Source of the DNA: Mesostigma viride
Taxonomy: Eukaryota; Streptophyta; Mesostigmatophyceae; Mesostigmatales; Mesostigmataceae
Direction: 5' to 3'
Length of the DNA: 25,000 bases
NCBI GenBank assembly: GCA_009746045.1
Contig: RPFO01000944.1
Coordinates: 1-25,000 of the forward strand
Each line of letters begins with the position of its first letter. Position 1 is the stretch's first letter. Shown here one piece after another: positions 17,339 to 25,000 of this stretch. The notes under the pieces are model-generated. The model was not told the DNA's origin. It was given only the letters and a program-made list of their open reading frames with translations, and made no database searches. The translations under genes and the position numbers were made by a program.

Positions 17339-17944
17339 TCAGTCGCAGAATCGATTCGCCTCGGTCACGCACTCGAACTTGTACTCCTGCCCGAGCGCGA
17401 ACATCACCTCACGAACCGCCTTCTCAAACTCGTCAACACCGGCACTTCCCCACTCATGCACGTATTCGCTCAACCAGACCATGCATTTTCCAGCAGACGC
17501 GAACAGTATGTCAGCCTGTACCCTTCTATGCTTGAAGTACTTGCCGTCCTTCAAGATGACCCATTGGAACGGTCCCTCCTGCCCCACACCCTCAAACCCT
17601 TCTCCCCTATCATATTGCCGCATAGCACCACGAATTGGACTGGGTACTGATGGATCATAGGGCCTTATAGCACCACACCTCAGAAGCACCTCCTCAAATG
17701 CTTCTACGGTCGGCTTTGGGAGTCCCCGACCCTCCATATTGAAAACAAGAACCGCGGCCTTCCCGACATCCTGTCTCAAAAGACACTTTGCACCCTCCTT
17801 GGGCTTGAACGACAGCTCAATGTCCGGCAGAAGCCTGAGCGCGCTCTTAACCACTCCCAGAAGCCTGTCTTCCAAGTCGTCACGCTTTTGTTGCCATTCG
17901 GTAATATCAATCCACTCGCCCCCCTTCGTCCTGTAGAACGTCAT
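17339..17944 (-). CDS. 201-aa protein, copy A of a tandem paralogous pair, function unknown
   Basis: The start at 17944 (GGTGTGCAG|ATGACG) aligns with its paralogue. The intact frame shows a basic/acidic N-terminus (RTKGGEWIDITEWQQKR), the helix LEDRLLGVVKSALRLLPDIE, the strand AAVLVFNMEGRGLPKP, CGAIRPYDPSVPSP, then WVILKDGKYFKH and the C-terminal helix VDEFEKAVREVMFALGQEYK, ending FCD. Compared with copy B it has an insertion of about nine residues near the N-terminus (ITEWQQKRD) and lacks about a dozen residues after the PSPI segment. No known domain was recognised. A palindrome (TCAACGGCTGTTGG, 17985-17998) lies 41 bp upstream and two more lie downstream. Confidence 0.75.
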   Translation of the reverse strand: MTFYRTKGGEWIDITEWQQKRDDLEDRLLGVVKSALRLLPDIELSFKPKEGAKCLLRQDVGKAAVLVFNMEGRGLPKPTVEAFEEVLLRCGAIRPYDPSVPSPIRGAMRQYDRGEGFEGVGQEGPFQWVILKDGKYFKHRRVQADILFASAGKCMVWLSEYVHEWGSAGVDEFEKAVREVMFALGQEYKFECVTEANRFCD

Positions 17945-17984
17945 CTGCACACCACCGACACCGTTTGATATAAATTTGTCACCG

Positions 17985-17998
17985 TCAACGGCTGTTGG
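17985..17998. promoter_or_regulatory. Imperfect palindrome 41 bp upstream of the 17944 start
   Basis: TCAACGGCTGTTGG differs from the consensus at the first base and has a C-to-T change in the centre. Its position relative to the ATG matches that of copy B. Confidence 0.5.
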
Positions 17999-18263
17999 CT
18001 TGAAACAACAAGAATGATTTATTACGCGCACGAAAATCACACCATTTTCCAGCCTCCAACGGCCGTTGGCGCACGAAAAATGCACGAAAAAAATTTTTAT
18101 TATGCATTTATTCATAACATCCATATTGCCGTGACGTGGCAAATCACACCCAACTTTCCATCTGCCAACGGCCGTTGGCGCAAAGAAAATCAAACCCTAA
18201 TTTGCAGGTGGCCAACGGCCGTTGAGAAACGGCCGTTGAGAAAATCACACCCAACATTAAACT

Positions 18264-18881
18264 TCAGTCGCATAATCGATTCGCGTCAGTCACGCACTCG
18301 AACTTGTACTCCTGCCCCAGCGCGGACATCACCTCACGAACCGCTTTCTCAAACTCGTCAACACCGTCGGGTCCCCACTCATGCACGTATTCCCTCAACC
18401 AGAACATGCAATCTCCAGCAGACACGAACAGCCGGTCGATGATCATGTCAGTGTGATGCTTGAAGTACTTGCCGTCCTTCAAGATGACCCATTCGAACCG
18501 TCCCACCTGCCCTAAACCCTTAAACCCTTCTCCCCTATCATATGGCCGCGTCATCGGTATCCAACTTTCATTACCATCAGCATCGATCGACTGAAAAAAA
18601 ATTGGGCTGGGTATTGATGGATCATAGGGCCTTATAGCACCACACCTCACAAGCACCTCCTCAAATGGCTCTACGGTCGGCTTTGGGAGTCCCCGACCCT
18701 CGATATTGAAAACAAGAGCCGCGGCCTTCGCGACATCCGGTCTCAAAAGAGACCTTTCACCCTCCTTGGGCTTAAAATCCAGCTTAATGTCCGGCAGAAG
18801 CCTGAGCGCGCTCTTAACCACTCCCAGAAGCCTGTCTTCCAAGTCGATCCACTCGCCCCCCTCCGTCCTGTAGAACGTCAT
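18264..18881 (-). CDS. 205-aa protein, copy B of the tandem paralogous pair
   Basis: The start at 18881 (GGTTGCAG|ATGACG) matches copy A; a second in-frame ATG at 18887 lies just upstream. It is clearly homologous along the full length: LEDRLLGVVKSALRLLPDIK, VFNIEGRGLPKPTVEPFEEV, CGAIRPYDPSIPSP, WVILKDGKYFKHH, YVHEWGPDGVDEFEKAVREV and an NRLCD end. It keeps a segment missing from copy A (FFQSIDADGNESWIPMT), so this copy may be closer to the ancestral form. Frame intact. The function is unknown. The whole gene with its upstream palindrome cassette was duplicated as a unit. Confidence 0.75.
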   Translation of the reverse strand: MTFYRTEGGEWIDLEDRLLGVVKSALRLLPDIKLDFKPKEGERSLLRPDVAKAAALVFNIEGRGLPKPTVEPFEEVLVRCGAIRPYDPSIPSPIFFQSIDADGNESWIPMTRPYDRGEGFKGLGQVGRFEWVILKDGKYFKHHTDMIIDRLFVSAGDCMFWLREYVHEWGPDGVDEFEKAVREVMSALGQEYKFECVTDANRLCD

Positions 18882-18921
18882 CTGCAACCCACCGACACCG
18901 TTTGATATACATTTCTCACCG

Positions 18922-18935
18922 TCAACGGCCGTTGG
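18922..18935. promoter_or_regulatory. Palindrome 41 bp upstream of the 18881 start
   Basis: TCAACGGCCGTTGG, with the same downstream cassette up to the CAG-ATG as at the 17084 and 17944 starts. Confidence 0.55.
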
Positions 18936-19159
18936 CTTGAAAAAACAACAAGAATTTTAAGATTTATTACGCGCACAAAGCACACACTAGTTTTCAGTCT
19001 CCAACGGCCGTTGGCGCACGAAAAATGTTTTATTATGCATTTATTAATTACATCCATGGTGCCACGTGGCAAACCAAACCCTACTTCCGGGTGCAAAGAA
19101 AATCAAACGCTAATTTGCAAGTTCCAACGGCCGTTGGTGCAAGAAAATCACACCCAAAA

Positions 19160-19252
19160 TTTCTTCAGTCGCAAAATCTATTCCCCTCACGCAGTCGAAC
19201 AGGGGTACTGTTCCCCCAGCGCGGACCTCGCCTCACAAATCGCCCTTGGGTA
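19160..19252 (-). pseudogene. Truncated third copy: 3' end of the 17944/18881 gene family
   Basis: The minus strand reads GTGAGGCGAGGTCCGCGCTG, then a GGGGAACAG segment and TTTTGCGACTGAAG, which matches the last roughly 85 bases and stop region of copies A and B with scattered substitutions and small indels. It has internal stops and no body of the gene. Its downstream intergenic block (19001-19137) is also a copy of those after A and B. It ends just before the stop of the MYND gene at 19266. Confidence 0.75.
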
Positions 19253-19265
19253 CGATTTAGTCCCC

Positions 19266-20056
19266 TCAAAAAACCTTGAACATTTCACCTTTGAACTTGA
19301 AATGCACTTCACCCCCCATCCGAATTAGAAGTCCGGCCAAATTGACACCAGACCAGCTGTCTGTAACGTCGCCGTGCATAGTGCTGAGAGACTTTCTCGC
19401 CTCACGATACTTGTTACACCACTTCTTGTGTTCCTCCCAGTCCGCACGCTGGCATTCGGCAGCACAATACCGGACGTCTCGACAACCCCCGCACTTGCGG
19501 TGGACACCCTCCATCACAGAGCACGCCTGATTCGAGCAACACTTTGGAAGCGAGCCCAGCATCGGCCCTCCCACCCCCGGGAGAACGATCATCCGTGAAA
19601 ACGTCAATTTCACGGACTCGGAATTCCCGAATGTAAAATGGAAACCTTCAAACCCCCCCCCTCTACTCTCGCCGATACGGTCAATCTCGGCTGCGCCTCA
19701 CTCGCGTCTGGAAATTTCCCCCACTGGTCTTTCTCCCACTGGTCCCACCCAACCTTTCCGACATACGACACCAAAAGTCGAAACTCGACGTCTCGATTGA
19801 GTGGAACCCGATCCGCCGGCGTGGGCTTGTAGAATCCGCCAGCCAAGGCGAAGTACATGTCCAGCAACTGGAGATTAATCTGTCGTCCTACTGAGGCGAA
19901 CGAGTCATACACGACCAAAACCGCAAACTGGCGACCCAGGCGCTTCTCGTGCTGCCGTACCCATCCGTGGATCTCGCGAGCCCGGTTAAGTACGTTTGCT
20001 GCCACGCAGGCAATCGCAGCGCGGGTCGAAGATTCCAGCTCGCCCGTCTCCGCCAT
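19266..20056 (-). CDS. MYND zinc-finger protein, about 260 aa, frame broken at a C9 run
   Basis: The start at 20056 (GAGGGATGGCGGAG) opens an N-terminal half of about 130 residues without known domain (QFAVLVVYDSFASVGRQINL, LLDMYFALAGGFYKP). At the C9 run 19653-19661 the frame must shift by one; the original frame would otherwise stop 11 codons later. The new frame continues GFEGFHFTFGNSESVK and then the MYND finger: C-x4-C, C-x2-C (CGGC), then YC-x3-C-x7-H-x3-C (YCAAECQRADWEEHKKWC). The first pair is C-x4-C rather than the usual C-x2-C. MYND fingers bind two zinc ions and mediate protein-protein contacts. A short tail ends MFKVF. A palindrome lies 55 bp upstream. A homopolymer error is the simplest explanation for the break. 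Confidence 0.7.
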
Positions 20057-20099
20057 CCCTCCCCTGCGCCAATTGGCACGTGCGTAATACGTAAGTAAT

Positions 20100-22020
20100 G
20101 TTTTTCAAGTCTAACGGCCGTTGGCTCACAACCCCCCTGTGGGAAGGGTGGATGCCTTACGAACCATTCAACCACATCTTTATGCTCAGCTAGATTTTTG
20201 GAGGCCTTTCTTGGAAGGCACATGGTAATAACCATCACTAAGCTGCATAAAAGACACATCCTGCCTTACTGCCACCAAATGAAACGAATGAAATGCACAT
20301 GGTAATGTTTTTCCAATTCCAACGGCCGTTGGCTCACAACCCCCCTGTGGGAAGGGTGGATGCCTTACGAACCAGTCAAGCCCCATCTTTATGCTCAGCT
20401 AGATTTTTTGGAGGCCTTTCTAGGAGAAAAATGGTAAATAGCCACCACTAAGCTGCATAAAAGACACATCCTGCCTTATTGCCACCCAACTAAACGAATG
20501 AAATGCACATGGTAATGTTTTTCAAGTCCAACGGCCGTTGGCTCACAACCCCCGTGTGGGAAGGGTGGATGCCTTACGAACCATTCAACCACATCTTTAT
20601 GCTCAGCTAGATTTTTGGAGGCCTTTCTTTGAAGGCACATGGTAATAACAATCACTAAGCTGCATGAAAGACACATCCTGCATTATTGCCACCAAATGAA
20701 ACGAATGAAATGCACATTTTATTGTATTTCCAATTCCAACGGCCGTTTGCTCACAACCCCCCTATGGGAAGGGTGGATGCCTTACGAACCAGTCAAGCCC
20801 CATCTTTATGCTCAGCTAGATTTTTGGAGGCCTTTCTTGGAAGAAAAATGGTAATAGCCACCACAAAGCTGAATGAAAGATACATCCTGCCTGATTGCCA
20901 ACCCACTCAAAGGAATGAAATGCACATGATAATGTTTTTCAAGTCCAACGGCCGTTGGCTCACAACCCCCACTGGGAAGGGTGGATGCCTTACGAACCAG
21001 TCAAGCCCATCTTTATGCTCAGCTAGATTTTTGGAGGCCTTTCTTGGAAGAAAAATGGTAATAGCCACCACTAAGCTGAATGAAAGATACATCCTGGCTG
21101 ATTGCCAACCCACTCAAAGGAATGAAATGCACATGATAATGTTTTTCAAGTCCAACGGCCGTTGGCTCACAACCCCCCACTGGGAAGGGTGGATGCCTTA
21201 CGAACCAGTCAAGCCCATCTTTATGCTCAGCTAGATTTTTGGAGGCCTTTCTTGGAAGAAAAATGGTAATAGCCACCACTAAGCTGAATGAAAGATACAT
21301 CCTGGCTGATTGCCAACCCACTCAAAGGAATGAAATGCACATGATAATGTTTTTCAAGTCCAACGGCCGTTGGCTCACAACCCCCCTCTGGGAAGGGTGA
21401 TGCCTTACGAACCAGTCAACCACATCTTTATGCTCAGCTAGTTTTTTTGGAGGCCTTTCTAGGAACGCACATGGTAATAGCCATCACTAAGCTGCATGAA
21501 AGACGCATCCTGCCTTATTGCCACCCAATGAAACGAATGAAATGCACATGATAATGTTTTTCCAATTCCAACGGCCGTTTGCTCACAACCCCCTCTGGGA
21601 AGGGTGGATGCCTTACGAACCAGTCAAGCCCATCTTTATGCTCAGCTAGTTTTTTTGGAGGCCTTTCTAGGAGAAAAATGGTAAATAGCCACCGCTAAGC
21701 TGCATGAAAGACACATCCTGGCTGCTTGCCACCCTATCAAACGAATAAAAAGCACATGATAATGTTTTTCCAATTCCAACGGCCGTTGGCTCACAACCCC
21801 CCTCTGGGAAGGGTGGATGCCTTACGAACCAGTCAAGCCCCATCTTTATGCTCAGCTAGTTTTTTTGGAGGCCTTTCTAGGAGAAAAATGGTAAATAGCC
21901 ACCACAAAGCTGCATGAAAGACACATCCTGGCTGCTTGCCACCCTATCAAACGAATAAAAAGCACATGATAATGTTTTTCCAATTCCAACGGCCGTTGGC
22001 TCACAACCCCCTTCGGGTAG
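20100..22020. repeat. Ten-unit satellite of about 208 bp, each unit with one palindrome
   Basis: Palindromes start at 20111, 20319, 20528, 20736, 20945, 21152, 21360, 21568, 21776 and 21986, spaced 207-210 bp. Each unit continues GCTCACAACCCCCCTGTGGG, GGGTGGATGCCTTACGAACC, CATCTTTATGCTCAGCTAG and a GGAGGCCTTTCT block. Two sub-types differ before the palindrome: TTTTTCAAGTC (units 1, 3, 5, 6, 7) and TTTTTCCAATTC (units 2, 4, 8, 9, 10). Units 1-2 resemble units 3-4 as dimers, and 5-6 and 9-10 are nearly identical pairs. The many short frames in this area are repeat by-products. Confidence 0.95.
20111..20124. promoter_or_regulatory. Palindrome 55 bp upstream of the MYND gene start
   Basis: CTAACGGCCGTTGG, one base off the consensus. 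It is at once the first palindrome of the 208-bp array and in the expected position upstream of the 20056 start. Confidence 0.45.
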
Positions 22021-22029
22021 AGGCCTTAC

Positions 22030-22156
22030 GGACCAGTCAGAAATGGTGTCCACCAAGCTATTCCCCCCACACCCACAGTTGTCCTTGTCCACATACCTTT
22101 CCAGTACAGTTGTCCTCAGCTTCTCAGCAACGGGCGACTCCTCTCCTTCTTGATGC
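22030..22156 (-). CDS. Possible exon at the right border of the 208-bp satellite
   Basis: The minus strand shows an acceptor-like site (ATATCTGTCAAG|GC, 22157), an open stretch containing EKLRTTVLERYVDKDNCGCG and GNSLVDTISDWS, and a donor-like TGGTCC|GTAAGG (22029). The same donor-like GTAAGG is copied in every satellite unit. Phase does not match the frame of the downstream MYND gene, so I cannot join them. It may be an exon of an unassigned gene or chance. Confidence 0.25.
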
Positions 22157-22922
22157 CTTGACAGATATCACATAAACAAAACACGATCACGAGAGCATCA
22201 GGATTGTTAGAGGTTTCCTCCATCAACGACCGTAAGATACACACACCTCAAAAACCAACTTTCTTGTCCTCCCAAATAACATATGTTTTTAAATGTAAAA
22301 TAAATCACATTCATATTCTGTCACTTGATTTAACCACACAATTGTTCAGGTCCAACGCCCGTTGGCATTACGCCTCTTCCCGGTAAAATACTATTTATTG
22401 CTCCAACCCCACAAGAAACTCGTTCCGGACCTGTTCGAAGCGAAGAGCACTGCCAGGGATCGGAGTCGAGCCAGATTTGTGTGCGGAACATGATGGCTGG
22501 CCTACGTGGTGTGGAGCAATAATGTCGACATTTTCAGTGACTGTTCAGCCTAAAAAAATAACAAGCAGATGCGACGGCCCCTCCATTAAACAAATTATCC
22601 ACCACTGTTGCGCTACACTAGCAATGTTTGTCAAGGTCCAACGGCCGTTGGCATCAAATAAATCACAACCATTGGTCACTCCATTTAACAAAATACCCAC
22701 AACTTTTTAACCACACTAGAAATGTTTTTTGAGGTCCAACGGCCGTTGGAATCCAAAAAATGCCGAATTCATGTCAAATTTATATAAATGTGACAGTTGA
22801 CAGAATTAGAGATAATTAAATCATGAAATCCAGCTTTAGCCATCAGCCTTACCCATCAGCAAAAATTGGCGAATTTCATTCAATATTAGAATTCAAAATT
22901 TATTAATGAAATTTATGTTTCA
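22157..22922. other. Non-coding stretch with three dispersed palindromes
   Basis: Palindromes lie at 22352-22365 (one mismatch, CCAACGCCCGTTGG), 22638-22651 and 22736-22749. The latter two are preceded by similar sequence (CACACTAGAAATGTTT-like), indicating a diverged repeat of about 98 bp. The rest is AT-rich and without gene signal. A minus-strand AATAAA at 22904-22899, 19-24 nt after the stop at 22923, is a likely poly(A) signal for the F-box gene. Confidence 0.5.
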
Positions 22923-23828
22923 TCATTCAACCTCTTCAGAATCCTCATCCAAACACAACATCATGTCCCCTTTCCACTTGTACATACTACTCTCGGCCAA
23001 ATACAGCAAGCGTGCCTTCTTCCCCCAAAAAAACTTGAGATAATCCGGTGTGAAGATTGTTCCGCTGAGGACCTGCATAGCTAACTCCACCAAAACGCTT
23101 GCCATATCCTCCTCCCTACACCTCCTCTCTAATAAGGCCTTCATGTCTGCGTTCTCATCAAATCCCATGATCAGAACTGCACATGCCATTCCTCCCCCCT
23201 CCAGAGGCAGCCCCTCCAAAAGCTTCACCCATTCTGCCTCCCTACGCGCTCTCCTCCCCGGAGGAAAAAAAATGTCCTCATCCGGGTCATAAGGAGTATC
23301 GCAGAACCAGAAAATGCTCCTTAACCCCCATAGTTCATAATTATCGTACAAGTCATCCATTTCCTTTCCCAATTGGCGTAAGCGAGCTGTCCACCCCCTC
23401 CAATTCCTCTCCAACACACGTCTCCTCTCAGCACGCTCGGACCTGAACAACCCTCCCATCGTCCTTGCTCGTGCATGTCCCTCTGGTGCTGGCTGGCGTC
23501 CTAACACCTCCTCAACTTCTTCACAATATACCTTAAAATACATTCCCCTTGTGACGAGTGTGTAGGGGGTGATATCAGCGCTTGCACACTTTACTTGCCC
23601 GCCATACAATTCTCGGAAAAGAGACTCAGTTATCAATGTACGAGGACCATCCCCGAATGCGTCCACGAACCCAGAAATTAACTTAAAGCTGAATTGGGGT
23701 TCATACCTCCCCGACACCGCTTCCCTAGCCCCTCTACAAACTGCTTCAAAGCGGGCTACGTCGGGCGCCTCCATAAAAGCTGCGACTTCGGTCCAAATTT
23801 CCCACGGCAGTGAGATATCCCCTTCCAT
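22923..23828 (-). CDS. F-box protein, about 301 aa
   Basis: The start at 23828 gives MEGD followed at once by an F-box: LPWEIWTEVAAFMEAPDVAR then FEAVCRGAREAVS, matching the LP-x-E, hydrophobic helix, D-[VL] and VC-x2-[WA] positions of the family. F-box proteins bind Skp1 and bring substrates to SCF ubiquitin ligases; that role is inferred from the family. The remainder has no recognised substrate-binding repeat. It holds a basic helix (RSERAERRRVLERNWRGW), FWFCDTPYDPDEDIFFPPGR, then GMACAVLIMGFDENADMKAL and an acidic end (DEDSEEVE). The frame is also open upstream to an ATG at 23969, where a TGTTATGTGCAG acceptor-like site lies at about 23862, so an upstream exon is possible. Confidence 0.75.
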   Translation of the reverse strand: MEGDISLPWEIWTEVAAFMEAPDVARFEAVCRGAREAVSGRYEPQFSFKLISGFVDAFGDGPRTLITESLFRELYGGQVKCASADITPYTLVTRGMYFKVYCEEVEEVLGRQPAPEGHARARTMGGLFRSERAERRRVLERNWRGWTARLRQLGKEMDDLYDNYELWGLRSIFWFCDTPYDPDEDIFFPPGRRARREAEWVKLLEGLPLEGGGMACAVLIMGFDENADMKALLERRCREEDMASVLVELAMQVLSGTIFTPDYLKFFWGKKARLLYLAESSMYKWKGDMMLCLDEDSEEVE

Positions 23829-24811
23829 TATCGGCCCCGACGTCAAACTTGTCCCCTCTGCACATAACATACATCGACGTCCATCCTTAAAAAAAATGAG
23901 GTTTTGTCGTCCCACGTAGCTCCCACAAAAACCAGCATCTTCATTAAAACAATAAGTGGAAGCATACATGTGACACTAATTGACATGCCCGGAGGCACGC
24001 CGTTCAAGGCCCTTCATGAAGTACGTTGCCCTAGAGGCAACCAAGACAAGGGTGGGTGGGTGGGGAGCAAAGAAAGAGGCCGACAAAACCAGCCAGAGCG
24101 GCTTTTAGTCGCAAAACCTCCCTTATCCCTAGCTAACTGACGTCATTAAACCCTTATGTTTAGTGGATGCTAGTAAGACGCTAACCGTACAGACCGGGGG
24201 TAGAATATCCCGAATCTGCACGGCTAGTATTAAATAATGCGTAGGTTGTTCTTTTCAGGGGCACTGCACCTCACGCCCCGTTCCGCCCGGGTATAATCAA
24301 CCCAAGCGCGGAACGCACATTTTATTTAATTCATTTTTCAACCATGCACTATATTGCATCTACTAATCACAAAAGCTCTAGCCAAACAGCTACGAGTAAA
24401 CACTGCGACCTATAAGCCGCTCATCCAGCGGCCTCTTGTTCCCGCATTCACGTATAGAAGAAACTCCGTTCAAAGAACCCCGATTGTCGGAAAGAAAATA
24501 TGCAAACGTTAGGCGAGGTTTCCAATCCCTAACGGCCGTTGGGTCACTAATTGTTGTTTAACCCACTACAGTCGCATGAGAGAAAACGAAAGTCAATTTT
24601 ATTCCAATTTCAAAGTGAAAGGAGAATTCACTATTACACCATTTTACAACACAAATCAGGTCAATTTTATTCCAATTTCAAAGTGAAAAGAGAATTCACC
24701 ATTACACCATTTTACAACACAAATCAGGACTACATACACAAATTTCAAACCCAAAATGCGTCCAGTTTTCCAGCCTCAAAAGCAAATTATTACTCTACAT
24801 TTCCAGTTTTT
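23829..24811. other. Intergenic stretch with one palindrome and a 68-bp tandem duplication
   Basis: No gene is supported. One imperfect palindrome (CTAACGGCCGTTGG) lies at 24529-24542. Unlike the other genes here, the F-box start has no palindrome within about 700 bp upstream. Confidence 0.45.
24592..24728. repeat. 68-bp direct tandem duplication
   Basis: GTCAATTTTATTCCAATTTC and the following 48 bases occur at 24592 and again at 24660 with only a few substitutions. The copies lie 3' of the partial MYND gene on the minus strand. Confidence 0.9.
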
Positions 24812-25000
24812 CTATGAGGAAGAACCGTAGTAGAAGGTGAAGGAGAAGTCAACCTCAGAGAAGTCGACCTCGGTTCCATCCAGTATGGTCGTCCTGTTTA
24901 CCCCCCTTATCACCCCTGCCAGCCCCTCCCTTGCTTGCCTCAGACGTTCGCATCTATCCTTATGCCTACTCCAGTCAGCACGCTGGCACTCCTCACTGCA
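24812..25000 (-). CDS. C-terminal end of a second MYND-finger protein, cut by the window edge
   Basis: The last 63 codons of a minus-strand gene start inside a MYND finger: C-x3-C-x7-H-x3-C (CSEECQRADWSRHKDRC). A charged helix (ERLRQAREGLAGVIRG) follows, then an acidic/aromatic tail (EVDFSFTFYYGSSS), with the stop at 24814-24812. The finger is closely similar to that of the gene at 19266-20056 (both have ECQRADW and HK), so the two are probably paralogues. The rest lies beyond position 25000. Confidence 0.8.
   Translation of the reverse strand, partial: CSEECQRADWSRHKDRCERLRQAREGLAGVIRGVNRTTILDGTEVDFSEVDFSFTFYYGSSS

Noticed and set aside
20056-22030. Joining the possible exon at 22156-22030 to the MYND gene across the satellite
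   Set aside because: Donor and acceptor-like sites exist, but the exon ends in phase 0 and the MYND frame after the acceptor at about 20064 needs a different phase.
20186-22092. Series of short frames such as LDWFVRHPPFP or MHMIMFFKSNGRW in the 208-bp array
   Set aside because: They recur once per satellite unit, on both strands, with no intact longer frame and no codon-type conservation.
22380-22500. Possible tRNA-like element around GGATCGGAGTCGAGCC
   Set aside because: I could not find a matching acceptor stem, an anticodon arm or a GGTTCGA-type T-loop on either strand.

Overview
This looks like nuclear DNA from a large, repeat-rich eukaryotic genome, most likely a green alga. The evidence is spliceosomal introns with clear GT/AG borders, AATAAA and TGTAAA motifs 3' of genes, a MYND-finger gene, an F-box gene, and a decayed AT-rich piece of plastid-type rpoB that resembles an organelle-to-nucleus insertion. 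I cannot name the species. Every gene I can support except the rpoB remnant lies on the minus strand.

Left half (1-12900). A single long minus-strand gene appears to run from at least 12212 down to 509. Its exons are 12212-11913 (proline-rich), 5582-4428, 3856-1448 and 1328-509, joined by introns whose borders and phases agree; a candidate exon further upstream (12857-12759) does not join in phase. The introns are filled with satellite DNA. Intron 4427-3857 holds nine exact-period 46-bp units. Intron 11912-5583 (about 6.3 kb) holds twenty 45/46-bp units followed by about 5.3 kb of (GGACAA)n. Several frame breaks in this gene fall at or near homopolymer runs and may be consensus errors rather than real lesions. 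The protein family is not recognised.

Middle (12220-14100). Here there is unassigned, probably intronic sequence, a 79-bp minisatellite and the rpoB remnant on the plus strand.

Right half (14106-25000). This is a run of small minus-strand genes: three or four with cysteine/histidine zinc-knuckle modules near the N-terminus (C-x4-C-x10-12-C-x2-H), a tandem pair of paralogues of unknown function with a truncated third copy, one full and one partial MYND-finger gene, and one F-box gene. A ten-unit satellite of about 208 bp lies at 20100-22020.

The thread through the window is a 14-bp perfect palindrome, CCAACGGCCGTTGG. I count about 56 copies, including near-perfect ones, all in introns, intergenic DNA or satellites and none in an assigned exon. 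It is the core of the 45/46-bp units and of the 208-bp satellite. It also sits 40-55 bp upstream of six separate start codons. It contains two face-to-face AACGG cores, the core of Myb-type and plant MSA sites, so I read it as a candidate shared promoter or regulatory element that has also been amplified as satellite DNA.
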